The notes beneath the pieces were generated by a model. It searched no databases and was not told where the DNA came from. It saw only the letters and a list, made by a program, of their open reading frames with translations. Source: VAZQ01 sp963758945 (GTDB lineage Bacteria; Pseudomonadota; Alphaproteobacteria; Rhizobiales; Xanthobacteraceae). From it: a stretch of 64,000 nt of DNA. Below are positions 49,096 to 58,664 of this stretch, piece after piece (position 1 is the stretch's first letter; the number at the start of each line of letters is the position of its first letter). The stretch is from NCBI GenBank assembly GCA_963758945.1, contig CAVWXY010000020.1, forward strand, positions 310,001 to 374,000, read 5' to 3'. A program made the position numbers and the translations under genes.

Positions 49096-49259
49096 GCTCC
49101 TGTTTCGGCTGTGAACGCCGTCCAAGCGGCCGGCATGGTGTCCAATGACATGGCGTCAAACCTTGAATGACGCCAACGCACAGTTCTCATGGCAAGCATG
49201 ACGAATCGTCGGGTTGGCCGGCGGCAGCGACTGTCGTGCGGGATAAGCGGACCGCAAAT

Positions 49260-50786
49260 TTAGCGACCCTCGCCGACCTCCGCCTCCGCGAGCCGGCTGC
49301 GCCAATCCTTGCGGCTGCGGATGAGCGAGGCGGCGGCGAGCGCGAGCAGGACGGCGCACAAGGCGAGCAGCGCCAGCGCGATCGGGCGCTCGAAGAAGAT
49401 CGCCCAATTGCCGTTCGACATGATCAGGGATTGGCGCAGCGACATCTCGAAAATTGGCGCGATCACCAACCCGAGCACCAGGGGTGCGGGATCGAGCCCG
49501 AACTTGCGCAAGCCGTAGCCGACGACCCCCATGATCAGCATCATCCACACGTCGACGATCGAGTTGTTCACCTCGTAGACGCCGATGACGCAGAACATCA
49601 CGATCAGGGGATAAAGGTACGCGTAGGGGATGCGCAGCAGGGTCACGAACAATCCGACCAGCGGCAGGTTCAGCGCGAGCAGCATCAGATTGCCCACATA
49701 CATCGAGGCGACGAAGCCCCAGAACACGCTGGGGTGGTCGTTGATCAATGTCGGACCGGGCGGCACCCCGTGGATCAGGAGCGCGGCGATCAGCACCGCC
49801 GTGACCGGCCCCGTCGGTATCCCGAGCGCCAGCATCGGCACGAATGCCCCGGTGGACGCCGCGTTGTTGGCCAATTCCGGCCCGGCGACGCCGGCCACCG
49901 CGCCCTTGCCGAATTGCTCCGGGCGGGCGGAGATGCGCTTCTCCAACGCATAGGACATGAAGCTCGAAATGATGTGCGCCGAGCCGGGGATGATGCCGAT
50001 CAAAAAGCCGAGCAAGGAGCCGCGCGCGATCGGCATTGCCGACTCCCGCCACTCCTGGCGGCTCGGCCACAATTCCCGCAGCCGCGGCGCGGCGACCGCG
50101 CCCGTGACCTGATGGCTCGGCGTCGCCAGGATCTCGCCGAGCCCGAACAGCCCGACCGCCACCGGCACGATGCCGAGGCCGTCGCCCAGTTCCGGAAGAT
50201 CGAAGCTGAAGCGAAAGTGTCCCGTCATCGTATCGATGCCGATCGTGCCGAGCAGGAGCCCGAACGTTGCCATGAGCAGGGTGCGCGGCAGCGAGCTGGT
50301 CGACATGTAGGCCAGGAAGATGAGGCCCAGGACCAACAGCGCGGCGTATTCGGGCGGCCCGAAGCGCAGCGCGAAAGTCGCGAGCGGCGGCGCGACCAGC
50401 GTGAGCACCACCACGCCGAAGGTGCCGGCGATGAACGAGCCCACCGCGGCGATACACAGCGCCGCGCCGGCGCGTCCATTCTTGGCCATGGCGTTGCCGT
50501 CGATGCAGGTCATCACCGAGGCCGCTTCGCCCGGGATGCGCAGCAGGATGGAGGTCGTCGAGCCGCCATATTGCGAGCCGTAATAGATGCCGGCCAGCAT
50601 GACGATGGCCTTGGTGGCGTCGAGGCCGAAGGTCAGCGGCAGCAGGATGCTGATGCCCGCGAGCGGCCCGATACCCGGCAGCATCCCCACCAGCGTGCCG
50701 ACCACGCAGCCGAGAAAGGCATACCAAAGGACGTCGGGGTGGAGTGCGACGGAAAAGCCGTGCAGCAGGCTGCCGACGGTTTCCAC
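49260..50786 (-). CDS. tctA: tripartite tricarboxylate transporter large permease
   Basis: A 508-residue inner-membrane protein of the TctA family with about twelve spans. VGTLVGMLPGIGPLAGISIL and LAGIYYGSQYGGSTTSILL are the N-terminal hallmarks, and the repeat has IGIIPGSAHIISSFMSYALE and GAFVPMLALGIPTGPVTAVL. The GTG start at 50786 lies 5 bases after tctB ends. It forms the permease of a receptor-dependent carboxylate importer. Confidence 0.95.
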   Translation of the reverse strand: METVGSLLHGFSVALHPDVLWYAFLGCVVGTLVGMLPGIGPLAGISILLPLTFGLDATKAIVMLAGIYYGSQYGGSTTSILLRIPGEAASVMTCIDGNAMAKNGRAGAALCIAAVGSFIAGTFGVVVLTLVAPPLATFALRFGPPEYAALLVLGLIFLAYMSTSSLPRTLLMATFGLLLGTIGIDTMTGHFRFSFDLPELGDGLGIVPVAVGLFGLGEILATPSHQVTGAVAAPRLRELWPSRQEWRESAMPIARGSLLGFLIGIIPGSAHIISSFMSYALEKRISARPEQFGKGAVAGVAGPELANNAASTGAFVPMLALGIPTGPVTAVLIAALLIHGVPPGPTLINDHPSVFWGFVASMYVGNLMLLALNLPLVGLFVTLLRIPYAYLYPLIVMFCVIGVYEVNNSIVDVWMMLIMGVVGYGLRKFGLDPAPLVLGLVIAPIFEMSLRQSLIMSNGNWAIFFERPIALALLALCAVLLALAAASLIRSRKDWRSRLAEAEVGEGR

Positions 50787-50791
50787 GGCCG

Positions 50792-51238
50792 TCAGAACCA
50801 GAGCAGGCCGCGCTCGAGCGGCGACTTGAGCGCCACTCCGAACAGCCAGTAGGCGAACAACGTGAGCGAGACGCCGTAGGCGGCGGCAGGCAGCATATGT
50901 CGTCGCTCCACGACGACGAGCAGGGCGAAGACGAGGAGCGACATGGTGAGGATGAAGCCGAGAGTCTGATAGGCCGCGACGGCCACCGCCGTAATGAATA
51001 CGACCAGCGCCGCGTGCCAGCGGTCACTCCAATCGACCGCGGCGAGTTTCTGGCTCGCGCCGCCGCCGACGATCACGAGCAACGCGAATGCAATCATCAA
51101 GCCGGCCATGAGCTTCGGCATCATCCCGGCGCCCGGCGCCGACAAGGTGCCGAACGGCAGATCGCCGCTGATCGCGAACACCAGGACGCCGAATGCGACG
51201 AAGAAAGCGCCGCAGACGTGGTCGGTACGAAGGGTCAT
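50792..51238 (-). CDS. tctB: tripartite tricarboxylate transporter small permease
   Basis: A 148-residue four-span membrane protein of the TctB family. The pattern is typical: DHVCGAFFVAFGVLVFAISG in the first span, then PGAGMMPKLMAGLMIAFALL, and a third and fourth pair at the C-terminus (TLGFILTMSLLVFALLVVVE). It is between tctC and tctA in the same operon. Confidence 0.93.
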   Translation of the reverse strand: MTLRTDHVCGAFFVAFGVLVFAISGDLPFGTLSAPGAGMMPKLMAGLMIAFALLVIVGGGASQKLAAVDWSDRWHAALVVFITAVAVAAYQTLGFILTMSLLVFALLVVVERRHMLPAAAYGVSLTLFAYWLFGVALKSPLERGLLWF

Positions 51239-51370
51239 CGCAAGCGCCTTACATCGCCGGGCGGATTTGATCCACCCGAACCGGACGATGCGGTGTTCTC
51301 CGACGCTGCAGGCGGAAATGCAATGCCCCGCTCGCGCGGGGCACGGCAGTTCGATGCCGGCTCTGTGCGA

Positions 51371-52351
51371 TCAGCCCCCAACCTTGCCGATGGATCGCAC
51401 CGCTGCCTCTACGCGCTTGGCGTCCTCGTCCCAGAACTTGGCAAAGTCCGGCTGGTCGAGATAGGCAACCTCGTCGCCGATGTTCTTGATCGCGTTCTTG
51501 AACTGATCGGACGCGGCCGCCTTCTGGGTTTCCGCCCGCAGGCGGGTGATGACCGCATCCGGCGTACCCTTCGGTGCGAACAGCCCGACCCAGAGGGAAA
51601 ACTCGACATCGTAGCCGAGCTCCTTCAGGGTCGGAACGTCGGCGGCGGAGGGCGCGCGCTGGGCGCCGAAGCTCGCGAGCGCCCGCAGCTTCCCCGCCTT
51701 CAGGTGACCGCTGGCGGCGGCGATCGAGGAGACCAGCACCTGCGAATTGTTGCCGAGAATCGCGGTCAGTGCCGGCCCGCCGCCATTGGTCGGCAGATGC
51801 CGCATCTTGATGCCCGCTGCATTCATGAACAGGACCGTCGGCAGGTGCAGCGCCCCGTAGAGTCCGGACGAGCTGAACACGATCTGGTCGGGCCGCTTCT
51901 TGGCGTCGTCGACAAGGTCTTTCAATGTCTTGTACGGCTGCTGGTCGTTGACGACGAGCACCATCGGACCCGCGGTCAGCCGCGCGATCGGGATGAAGTC
52001 CGCGCGCGTGAACTTCGGAGGCCGGCCGAACAGCTTGTCGACCTCGGCAAAGCCCGAGATCGAGACGATATGGACCAGCAAGGTGTAGCCGTCCGGCTTG
52101 GCGTTGGCGACGAACTGGGCGCCGACTTGGCCGGCGGCGCCGGCCTTGGTTTCCATCACCACCGGCTGCTTGAGCAACGGCTCCATCATCGCCGCGAGCG
52201 GCCGGCCGACGACATCGGCCGCGCCCCCGGGCGGAAACGGATTGACGAACGTGACCGGCCGCGTCGGGTAGCTTTCCTGCGCGATTGCCGACCTGGTGGC
52301 GAGCGCCGCGGCGGTGGCGGCGGAGCCGACGACGAAGCTTCGTCTGTCCAC
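51371..52351 (-). CDS. tctC: TctC-family periplasmic solute receptor
   Basis: A 326-residue receptor. A GTG at 52351 with AGGGAGGA upstream starts VDRRSFVVGSAATAAALA, a Tat-like RR signal. The mature part has YPTRPVTFVNPFPPGGAADV and ETKAGAAGQVGAQFVANAKP-DGYT, the Bug-family binding turns. It is the first tct gene, 132 bp before tctB. The cyclase upstream suggests a ring-derived acid as the substrate, but this is inference. Confidence 0.93.
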   Translation of the reverse strand: MDRRSFVVGSAATAAALATRSAIAQESYPTRPVTFVNPFPPGGAADVVGRPLAAMMEPLLKQPVVMETKAGAAGQVGAQFVANAKPDGYTLLVHIVSISGFAEVDKLFGRPPKFTRADFIPIARLTAGPMVLVVNDQQPYKTLKDLVDDAKKRPDQIVFSSSGLYGALHLPTVLFMNAAGIKMRHLPTNGGGPALTAILGNNSQVLVSSIAAASGHLKAGKLRALASFGAQRAPSAADVPTLKELGYDVEFSLWVGLFAPKGTPDAVITRLRAETQKAAASDQFKNAIKNIGDEVAYLDQPDFAKFWDEDAKRVEAAVRSIGKVGG

Positions 52352-52470
52352 GCTTGATCCTCCCTGGTGTCTCCCGGCTTGCAGCGCTGCCGGTGTGATA
52401 TCGGCGGCGATGCTAGGAGGCGTGTCAGATGCGGTCAACCTCGCGGCGACGCGACAAATGGCGTCGCGCG

Positions 52471-53334
52471 TCAGTCGATAATCGCGACCGCGCGCGTCCA
52501 GCCGGCGGATCCGCCGCGCACCTTCACCGGAAAGCAGCTCACCGTGAATCCCCTGGCCGGCAGGGCTTCGAGATTGTGCAGTTTCTCGATGTGGCAATAG
52601 CCGATCTCGCGGCCGGCCTTGTGGCCCTCCCAGATCAGGCCGGCGTCACCGGTGGCGAGATATCTTTCCTTAGTATGGACGAAAGGCGCGTCCCAGCTCC
52701 AGCCGTCGGTACCGGTGACGCGTACGCCACGCTCGAGCAGATAGAGCGTCGCCTCGCGCCCCATGCCGCAGCCCCTGGCGACATAGTCGGGGCGCCCGTA
52801 GGCCGCGCCCGCGCTGGTGTTCACCAGCACGATCTCGAGCGGCGCGAGGCGGTGTCCGATGCGCGCGAGCTCGGCTTCGACGTCGCGCGCGCTCGCCACG
52901 TAGCCGTCGGGGAAGTGCCGGAAGTCGAGCTTGACCGCGGGTTGAAGGCACCACTCCAGCGGTACCTCGTCGATGGTGATCGCGCGCTTGCCGCGCTGGC
53001 GAGAGAAGCGAGCGGCCAGCGCGGCCTTGCTATTAGGTGCGTGCGCCGGACACTCGCCTGACACAGGCTCGTCGGCGCACGCGCGATCCATGGTCGATGC
53101 GAAATGCCAGGGCGCGTCGAGATGGGTGGTGTTGTGGGTCGACAGCCTGATCCACTCGATGGCCCAGCCTTCGCCGTCGGGCAAATCCTCCTCGGCGAGG
53201 CCGGGAAAGAATTTGACCATGTCCGCAGCGGTCTGGCGGTGGGTGAGATAGTCGATCTTGGGCCCGTAGCCGGGCGGATCGGCGGCAACATCGTTCTCCA
53301 ACGGCACCGAGATGTCGACGAGGGTGCGTGGCAT
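52471..53334 (-). CDS. cyclase-family (KynB-like) metal hydrolase
   Basis: A 287-residue protein of the cyclase family. LVDISVPLENDVAADPPGYG is the standard start, and STHNTTHLDAPWHF is the metal-binding HxxTHxDxPxH-type motif with the first Ser/His pair changed to HN. The second metal region lies in TDGWSWDAPFVH. Family members include kynurenine formamidase and isatin hydrolase. GGAG lies 9 bases before ATG 53334. It is 119 bp upstream of tctC, so probably one operon. Confidence 0.9.
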   Translation of the reverse strand: MPRTLVDISVPLENDVAADPPGYGPKIDYLTHRQTAADMVKFFPGLAEEDLPDGEGWAIEWIRLSTHNTTHLDAPWHFASTMDRACADEPVSGECPAHAPNSKAALAARFSRQRGKRAITIDEVPLEWCLQPAVKLDFRHFPDGYVASARDVEAELARIGHRLAPLEIVLVNTSAGAAYGRPDYVARGCGMGREATLYLLERGVRVTGTDGWSWDAPFVHTKERYLATGDAGLIWEGHKAGREIGYCHIEKLHNLEALPARGFTVSCFPVKVRGGSAGWTRAVAIID

Positions 53335-53370
53335 GATAAGGAACTCCTCATGCAACAATTCATGCGGTCA

Positions 53371-53444
53371 TCATCCGCGCAAGCGGATGATCCAGTAAAC
53401 ACCGACATTTGCGATTCTTCCTGCGGCGGCGGAGTTTACTGGAT
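53371..53444. repeat. REP-like hairpin pair
   Basis: TCATCCGC (53371-53378) pairs with GCGGATGA (53383-53390). Overlapping it, ATCCAGTAAAC (53390-53400) pairs with GTTTACTGGAT (53434-53444) over a 33-base loop. This arrangement is a familiar dispersed intergenic repeat of Bradyrhizobium-type genomes. Confidence 0.7.
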
Positions 53445-53504
53445 GCGCGCTTTCGCGGGCATGACGGTCATTGATACAGGCGAAAAGTTAGCGAGGACAT
53501 CATC

Positions 53505-53807
53505 ATGCCGGCCTATTGGGTTGCACGATCGAAGATCAACGATCCCGTCGAATACAAGAAGTACACCGAGCTCGTGCCGGGCATCATCGCCAAGTTCGGC
53601 GGCAAGGTGCTCGCCCGCGGCGGCCGCTACCAGATCATGGAGGGTCCGCACAAATTCCACCGCTTCGTGGTGATCGAGTTCCCGACCTTCGAGCAGGGCG
53701 TCGCCTGCTCCACCTCGCCCGAATACGACGCGGCGGCGGCGTTCCGCCGCAGCGGCGCGGGCGAGGTCGAGACCATCATGGTCGAAGGCGGAGAGCCCGG
53801 CCCTTGA
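53505..53807 (+). CDS. DUF1330 protein
   Basis: A 100-residue ferredoxin-like-fold protein with the DUF1330 sequence PAYWVARSKINDPVEYKKYT, then GGKVLARGGRYQIMEGPH, FVVIEFPTFEQGVACSTSPE and a GEVETIMVEG end. The family has no settled function. It stands alone with a weak ribosome-binding site and is not part of the cyclase-tct operon, which is on the opposite strand. Confidence 0.92.
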   Translation: MPAYWVARSKINDPVEYKKYTELVPGIIAKFGGKVLARGGRYQIMEGPHKFHRFVVIEFPTFEQGVACSTSPEYDAAAAFRRSGAGEVETIMVEGGEPGP

Positions 53808-53888
53808 TCGGCGGGCAGTGTCCCACTAGCGCATGCCCCGCGGTGCCCGTAAGATCGTACCAAAACGGCTGCAACTGGGAGGATGACG

Positions 53889-55163
53889 ATGCTGCACGAT
53901 CCGAAATGCCGGGCATGGACTTGTCTTGCCCGTTTGTTCACGGGGCTTCTCGCGTGCGCGCTCTGGGCCGGACCCGCCGGGGCGCAGAGCGGGGAACCGA
54001 TCAAGATCGGTTACGGCATATCGCAGACCGGCGGACTTGCGCCCAATGGCAAGTCCGCGTTGCTCGCCCAGAAGATCTGGGAGGAGGACGTCAACGCCAA
54101 GGGCGGGTTGCTCGGCCGTCCGGTCAAGCTGGTCTACTACGACGACCAGACCAATCCGGCGACGGTGCCCGGCATCTACACCAAGCTGCTCGACGTCGAC
54201 AAGGTCGACCTCATCATCGGCGGCTACGGCACCAACATGCTGGCGCCGGCGATGCCGGTCGTCGTGCAGAAGAAGAAGATGCTGATCGGGCTGTTCGGGC
54301 TCGCGGTCAACAGCGAGTTCCGCTATCCCAACTACTTCGCGATGATTCCGTCGGGGCCGGCCCCGAAGACCGCCTTCACCAAGGGCTTCTTCGACACCGC
54401 CATGGCGCAGAGCCCGAAGCCCCAGACGGTGGCGATCGTCGCGGCCGACGCGGAGTTCTCCGTCAACGCCTCCGACGGCGCGCGCGAGAACGCCAAGGCG
54501 GCCGGGCTCAAGGTCGTCTACGACAAGCGCTATCCCCCATCGACCACCGACTTCGCGCCGATCGTGCGCGCGGTCCAGGCGACCAATCCGGACATCGTGG
54601 TGATCTGCTCGTATCCGCCGGACTCGGTCGGGATGGTGAAGGCGGTCAACGAGATCGGCTTCAAGCCGAAGATGATCGGCGGCGGCTTGGTCGGCCTGCA
54701 GGCGACGGCCATCAAGACGCAGTTGGGGCCGATGCTCAACGGCTTCGTCAACTACGACTTCTGGCTGCCGGTCCCCAAGATGAATTTCCCCGGGGTCGCG
54801 GAGTTCATGAAGAAGTATCAGGCCAAGGCGGCGTCGGAGGGCGTCGACCCGCTCGGCTACTACATCGGGCCCTGGGGCTATGCGCAGATGGAGGTCCTGG
54901 CGCAGGCGATTGCCGGAACGAAGAGCCTCAACGACGACAAGCTTGCCGACTACATCCGCGCCAACACCTTCAAGACCGTGGTCGGCGACGTGAAATTCGG
55001 CAAGGACGGCGAATGGGCGCAATCGCGCGTGCTGCAGGTCCAGTTCCAGAACGTGAAGGGCAACGACGTCGGCCAGTTCAAGGACATCTCGACCCAGGTC
55101 GTGCTGACGCCGAAGGAGTACGAATCGGGCAAGGTGATCTATCCGTACGAGAAGGCGAAGTAG
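53889..55163 (+). CDS. Liv-type ABC transporter substrate-binding protein
   Basis: A 424-residue receptor with a signal peptide (LARLFTGLLACALWAGPAG, cleavage near GAQS). The binding fold has IKIGYGISQTGGLAPNGKSA, IYTKLLDVDKVDLIIGGYGT and the hinge GLVGLQATAIKTQLGP. It fits the branched-chain/amide receptor group. ATG 53889 is 7 bases after GGGAGG; ATG 53883 is too close. It is convergent with livHMGF (100 bp gap between the ends) and is almost certainly the receptor of that transporter. Confidence 0.9.
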   Translation: MLHDPKCRAWTCLARLFTGLLACALWAGPAGAQSGEPIKIGYGISQTGGLAPNGKSALLAQKIWEEDVNAKGGLLGRPVKLVYYDDQTNPATVPGIYTKLLDVDKVDLIIGGYGTNMLAPAMPVVVQKKKMLIGLFGLAVNSEFRYPNYFAMIPSGPAPKTAFTKGFFDTAMAQSPKPQTVAIVAADAEFSVNASDGARENAKAAGLKVVYDKRYPPSTTDFAPIVRAVQATNPDIVVICSYPPDSVGMVKAVNEIGFKPKMIGGGLVGLQATAIKTQLGPMLNGFVNYDFWLPVPKMNFPGVAEFMKKYQAKAASEGVDPLGYYIGPWGYAQMEVLAQAIAGTKSLNDDKLADYIRANTFKTVVGDVKFGKDGEWAQSRVLQVQFQNVKGNDVGQFKDISTQVVLTPKEYESGKVIYPYEKAK

Positions 55164-55175
55164 CCGGCATGGAAA

Positions 55176-55206
55176 CGGGCAACGGCCGCAGGTTAGCCGT
55201 TGCCCG
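55176..55206. terminator. perfect 11 bp hairpin between convergent ABC genes
   Basis: CGGGCAACGGC (55176-55186) pairs with GCCGTTGCCCG (55196-55206) over a 9-base loop. No T-run. It lies between the receptor and livF ends, and a second shorter hairpin follows near 55218-55238. Confidence 0.6.
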
Positions 55207-55266
55207 CGCGAACACGGCGGCATCCCGTCGAGATGCCGTCTTACGCGAAAGCGGGACCAAGCGGCT

Positions 55267-55998
55267 TCACAGCCCGAGATAGAACTTGCGGATCAACTCG
55301 TTGTTGTTGAGCTCGTCGGCCGAACGGCCCTCGAAGGCGATCTGGCCGTGGACGATGACGTAACCGCGGTCGGCGATGCGCAGCGCCTGCGGAAAGTTCT
55401 GCTCCGCCATCAGCACGGTGAGCTTGTACTGCTCCTTGAGCTCCTTGATCTTGTCGATGGTGCGGCTCACCAGCACCGGCGCCAGACCGACCGAGGGCTC
55501 GTCGATCAGCAGGATGCGCGGCGCCAGCATCAGCGCGCGCGCGAGCGCGAGCATCTGCTGCTCGCCGCCGCTCATCGAGCCGGCGAGCTGGGCGCGCCGC
55601 TCGGCCAGCCGCGGGAAGCATTCGAAGCAGAAATTCAGGTTGGACTTGAGCGTCGCGCGCGCCTTGCTGCGGAAGGCGCCGAGCAGCAAATTCTCTTCCA
55701 CGGTCAGGCGCGGGAACAGGCGACGGCCCTCCGGCACCAGCGCTATCCCGAGATCGACGATCTGCTCGGTGGTGCGGCCGACGAGGTCGTGCTTGTCGCC
55801 GTCGATCTCCACCACGATGCGGCCGGTGCGCGGGCGCACGATCCCCATCACGCATTTCATCAAGGTCGACTTGCCGTTGCCGTTGGTGCCGAGCAGGACC
55901 ACGGTCTCGCCGGCATTGACGCTGAGCGACACGTCCTCGAGCACGCGCACGCTGCCATAGGCGGCGTCGATGTTCTCGATGGTGAGGCTATTGGCCAA
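55267..55998 (-). CDS. livF: branched-chain/amide ABC importer ATPase LivF
   Basis: A 243-residue ATPase. Walker A is LLGTNGNGKSTLMK, the signature MSGGEQQMLALARAL, Walker B ILLIDEPSVGLAP, and the switch His is replaced by Gln (MAEQNF), as is normal in LivF. The start is TTG 55998 with GAGAGGG upstream. The gene overlaps livG by 11 bases. Confidence 0.94.
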   Translation of the reverse strand: MANSLTIENIDAAYGSVRVLEDVSLSVNAGETVVLLGTNGNGKSTLMKCVMGIVRPRTGRIVVEIDGDKHDLVGRTTEQIVDLGIALVPEGRRLFPRLTVEENLLLGAFRSKARATLKSNLNFCFECFPRLAERRAQLAGSMSGGEQQMLALARALMLAPRILLIDEPSVGLAPVLVSRTIDKIKELKEQYKLTVLMAEQNFPQALRIADRGYVIVHGQIAFEGRSADELNNNELIRKFYLGL

Positions 55999-56722
55999 GG
56001 TAAGCCCTCTCGACCTCGGGGTCGCGGATCACCTGGTCCGGCGAGCCGTCGGCGATCTTCTTGCCGGACACCAGCACGACCAGCCGCTGCGAGAACTTCA
56101 TGACGGCGCGCATGATGTGCTCGATCAGGATGATGGTGATGCCACGCTCGTTGAGCCGGATGAGCAGGCCGACGATGTCGTCGACCTCCGACTGCGAAAG
56201 CCCCGCCATCGACTCGTCGGCGATCAACAGCTTCGGCTCGGCCGCCATCGCGCGGGCGAGCTCGAGCTTGCGCATCTCCACCTGTGTGAGGTCGCGCGGA
56301 AGCTTCGTCCCCTTGTCGGCGAGCGCGACGAGCTGCAGCAGCTCGGCGCAGCGGGCATCGAGCTCGGCCGGCGACAGTGCGGAGCCCGGACGCGCATTGA
56401 CGGTGTAGAGCAGCGGCACCCGCAAGTTGTCGGCGACCGTCAGCGTCGTGAACGGGCGCGGAAGCTGGAAGCTGCGCGCCATGCCGCGGCGCGTGCGCTC
56501 ATGGGTGGCCAGTCCGTCGACCGCCTCGCCGTTGAAGTGCACGGTGCCGGTCTCGTTCGTCAGCGTCCCGCAGATACAATTGACCAGCGTCGACTTGCCG
56601 GAGCCGTTGGGACCGATCAGACCGACCCGCTCGCCCTCGGCGACGGCGAGGTCGATGCCGTCGAGCGCCACGAAGCCGCCGAAGCGTTTGCTCAGACCGG
56701 TGACCTCGAGCAGGGCGGTCAC
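55988..56722 (-). CDS. livG: branched-chain/amide ABC importer ATPase LivG
   Basis: A 244-residue ATPase with Walker A LIGPNGSGKSTLVN. The signature region reads LTQVEMRKLELARAM, a weak LSGGQ, as seen in some LivG. Walker B is LLIADESMAGLS and the switch His lies in LIEHIMRAVM. The start is GTG 56722, which overlaps the livM stop (GTGA). Confidence 0.93.
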   Translation of the reverse strand: MTALLEVTGLSKRFGGFVALDGIDLAVAEGERVGLIGPNGSGKSTLVNCICGTLTNETGTVHFNGEAVDGLATHERTRRGMARSFQLPRPFTTLTVADNLRVPLLYTVNARPGSALSPAELDARCAELLQLVALADKGTKLPRDLTQVEMRKLELARAMAAEPKLLIADESMAGLSQSEVDDIVGLLIRLNERGITIILIEHIMRAVMKFSQRLVVLVSGKKIADGSPDQVIRDPEVERAYLGQ

Positions 56723-57663
56723 TTCTTCCTCCCACGCAGGAAATCCTGGACCAGACCGACGATGCCGTTCGGCGCAATGATGACGAAGCTGACCAGCAGC
56801 AGGCCGACGATCAGGAGGTTGACCGCCGAGGAGATGGTGACGGTCGCGATCTGCTGCAGCGAGCCGAGCAGGATCGCGCCGATCAAGGGCCCGACCCAGC
56901 TCGTGGTGCCCCCGATCATCGGCATGGCGATGGAATTGACCGCGTATTCGAGCCCGAAGGCGGAAGAGGGCTGCAGGTAACCGATGTAATAAGGAAAAGG
57001 CGCGCCGGCCATGCCCATGAGCGCGCCGGAAAGCATGGTGGCGACGAGTTTCAGCCGGAGCGTGGGCACGCCCGAGGCCTCCGCCGCGAGCTCGTCGTCG
57101 CGGATGGTCGCGAAGCCGTAGCCGAGCTGAGAGCGCTCGACGCCGCGCGCGGTGACGAGCGCGACGACCGCCAGCGCGAGCATCAGCAGGAACAGATACT
57201 GGATATACGGACCGATCAGCGGAATGTCGTTCGGGCGAATGATATAGGCGCCGCGCGAGCCGCCGACATAGTCCCAGTTGACGACCAGGGTCTGCAGCAC
57301 GACGGCGAGCGCGAGCGTCGCGATGGCGAAGAAGGCGCCGCGCAGCCGCAAGGTCAAGTAGCCCATGCCGAGCCCGACGATGCCGGAGACGATGCCGCCG
57401 ATCACGATCAGGATCGGGATCGGCATCGGGTAGAATTTGTGAAGGAAGACGGTCGAATAGGCGCCCAAGGCGAAGAACGCAGCCGAGCCGAAATTCACGT
57501 AGCCGGTATAGCCGCCGAGGATATTCCAGGCAGTTGCCAGCACGACGAACTGCAGCACCGTGTAGCCGGCGAAGAACAGGTAGTCGTTGTTCACCGCGCG
57601 CGCGCCGAGAAATACGCCGGCCGCCACCGCGATCGAGATCAGCAGAAAGACGCGGGTCCGCAC
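56719..57663 (-). CDS. livM: branched-chain/amide ABC importer permease LivM
   Basis: A 314-residue permease. The LivM core has NILGGYTGYVNFGSAAFFAL and RLRGAFFAIATLALAVVLQT, and ends GIVGLVQDFLRGRKK. GTG 57663 with AGGA upstream is the likely start; the open frame further upstream is the wrong frame of livH. The gap to livH is 11 bases. Confidence 0.93.
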   Translation of the reverse strand: MRTRVFLLISIAVAAGVFLGARAVNNDYLFFAGYTVLQFVVLATAWNILGGYTGYVNFGSAAFFALGAYSTVFLHKFYPMPIPILIVIGGIVSGIVGLGMGYLTLRLRGAFFAIATLALAVVLQTLVVNWDYVGGSRGAYIIRPNDIPLIGPYIQYLFLLMLALAVVALVTARGVERSQLGYGFATIRDDELAAEASGVPTLRLKLVATMLSGALMGMAGAPFPYYIGYLQPSSAFGLEYAVNSIAMPMIGGTTSWVGPLIGAILLGSLQQIATVTISSAVNLLIVGLLLVSFVIIAPNGIVGLVQDFLRGRKK

Positions 57664-57674
57664 GATCGACAATC

Positions 57675-58550
57675 CTACCGCCCGAGAAGCCCCGCCGGCC
57701 GGAACGCAAGGGTGAGAAGCAGCACGCCGAACGCCACCGCAGGCGCCCAGGACGGGCCGTAGAAGGTGGCGGTGAAGCTCTCCAGAATGCCGAGCAGCAT
57801 GGCGCCGATCACCGTGCCGGGGAGGCTGCCGAGCCCGCCGAGCACGCAGATTGCGAACACCCGGCCGATATATTCGCGCCCGACCGAGGGCTCGACCGGC
57901 TGGATGATGATCAGCAGCGCGCCGGCGACCGACGTGGTCGCGATCGAGATGCCGAAGGCGATGCGCTTGATGCGGGTCGGGGAGGCGCCCATGAGCCGCA
58001 GCGCCAGCTGGTCCTGCGCCACGGCGGAAATCGCGCGTCCGATGAAGGTGTAGGACAGGTAAAGCTGCAGCGCGGCGAACATTGCGAGCGCGGCCACGCA
58101 CGGCACCAGCATGCGCAGCGGGAAATCCATCACCCCGAGATGCCAGCTCGGTCCGATATACCAGGCTTCGACATAACGGTAGTCGACGCCGAAGACGAGG
58201 ATCAGCATCACCTCGGTGACGAACAGCAGGCCGAAGAAGAAGGAAAGGCCGCGCAACGCTTCCTGCCCGCGCCGCTCGAACAACTCGTAGTAGACTTGGT
58301 AGACGCCGGCGCCGAGAAGATAGAACACCGGCAGCATGACGATGCTGATCACGATCGGATCGATGCCGAGCCGGGCGTTGACGATATAGGCGATGTAGGA
58401 GCCGAGAATGATGAAGGCGGGATGGGCGATGTTGACGATGTCGAGGATGCCGAACGAGATCGAGACCCCGAGCGTCACCGCGGCATAAAACCCGCCGAGC
58501 AATATGCCGGCGATCAGGGCGTTGATCAGCAAGTCGAAGCTAAGGCCCAC
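57675..58550 (-). CDS. livH: branched-chain/amide ABC importer permease LivH
   Basis: A 291-residue permease. ILLGGFYAAVTLGVSISFGI and DIVNIAHPAFIILGSYIAYI are the LivH start, and RAISAVAQDQLALRLMGASP the EAA-like loop facing the ATPases. It starts with GTG 58550 and is the first gene of livHMGF. Confidence 0.94.
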   Translation of the reverse strand: MGLSFDLLINALIAGILLGGFYAAVTLGVSISFGILDIVNIAHPAFIILGSYIAYIVNARLGIDPIVISIVMLPVFYLLGAGVYQVYYELFERRGQEALRGLSFFFGLLFVTEVMLILVFGVDYRYVEAWYIGPSWHLGVMDFPLRMLVPCVAALAMFAALQLYLSYTFIGRAISAVAQDQLALRLMGASPTRIKRIAFGISIATTSVAGALLIIIQPVEPSVGREYIGRVFAICVLGGLGSLPGTVIGAMLLGILESFTATFYGPSWAPAVAFGVLLLTLAFRPAGLLGR

Positions 58551-58664
58551 TCGTTCCCCCCAACGTCCCCACGCCCGGTTCGCGGCAACGGGTCCGCCGG
58601 GACGAGCTTCGTTTGTTTGGCGGCAGTGTGCAGGAAGGGTGCCGCCTTGGCTAGTCCTTCAGCA

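Noticed and set aside
53371..53444. Attachment site or integron-like element
   Set aside because: The hairpins match the REP-type pattern and no integrase is nearby.
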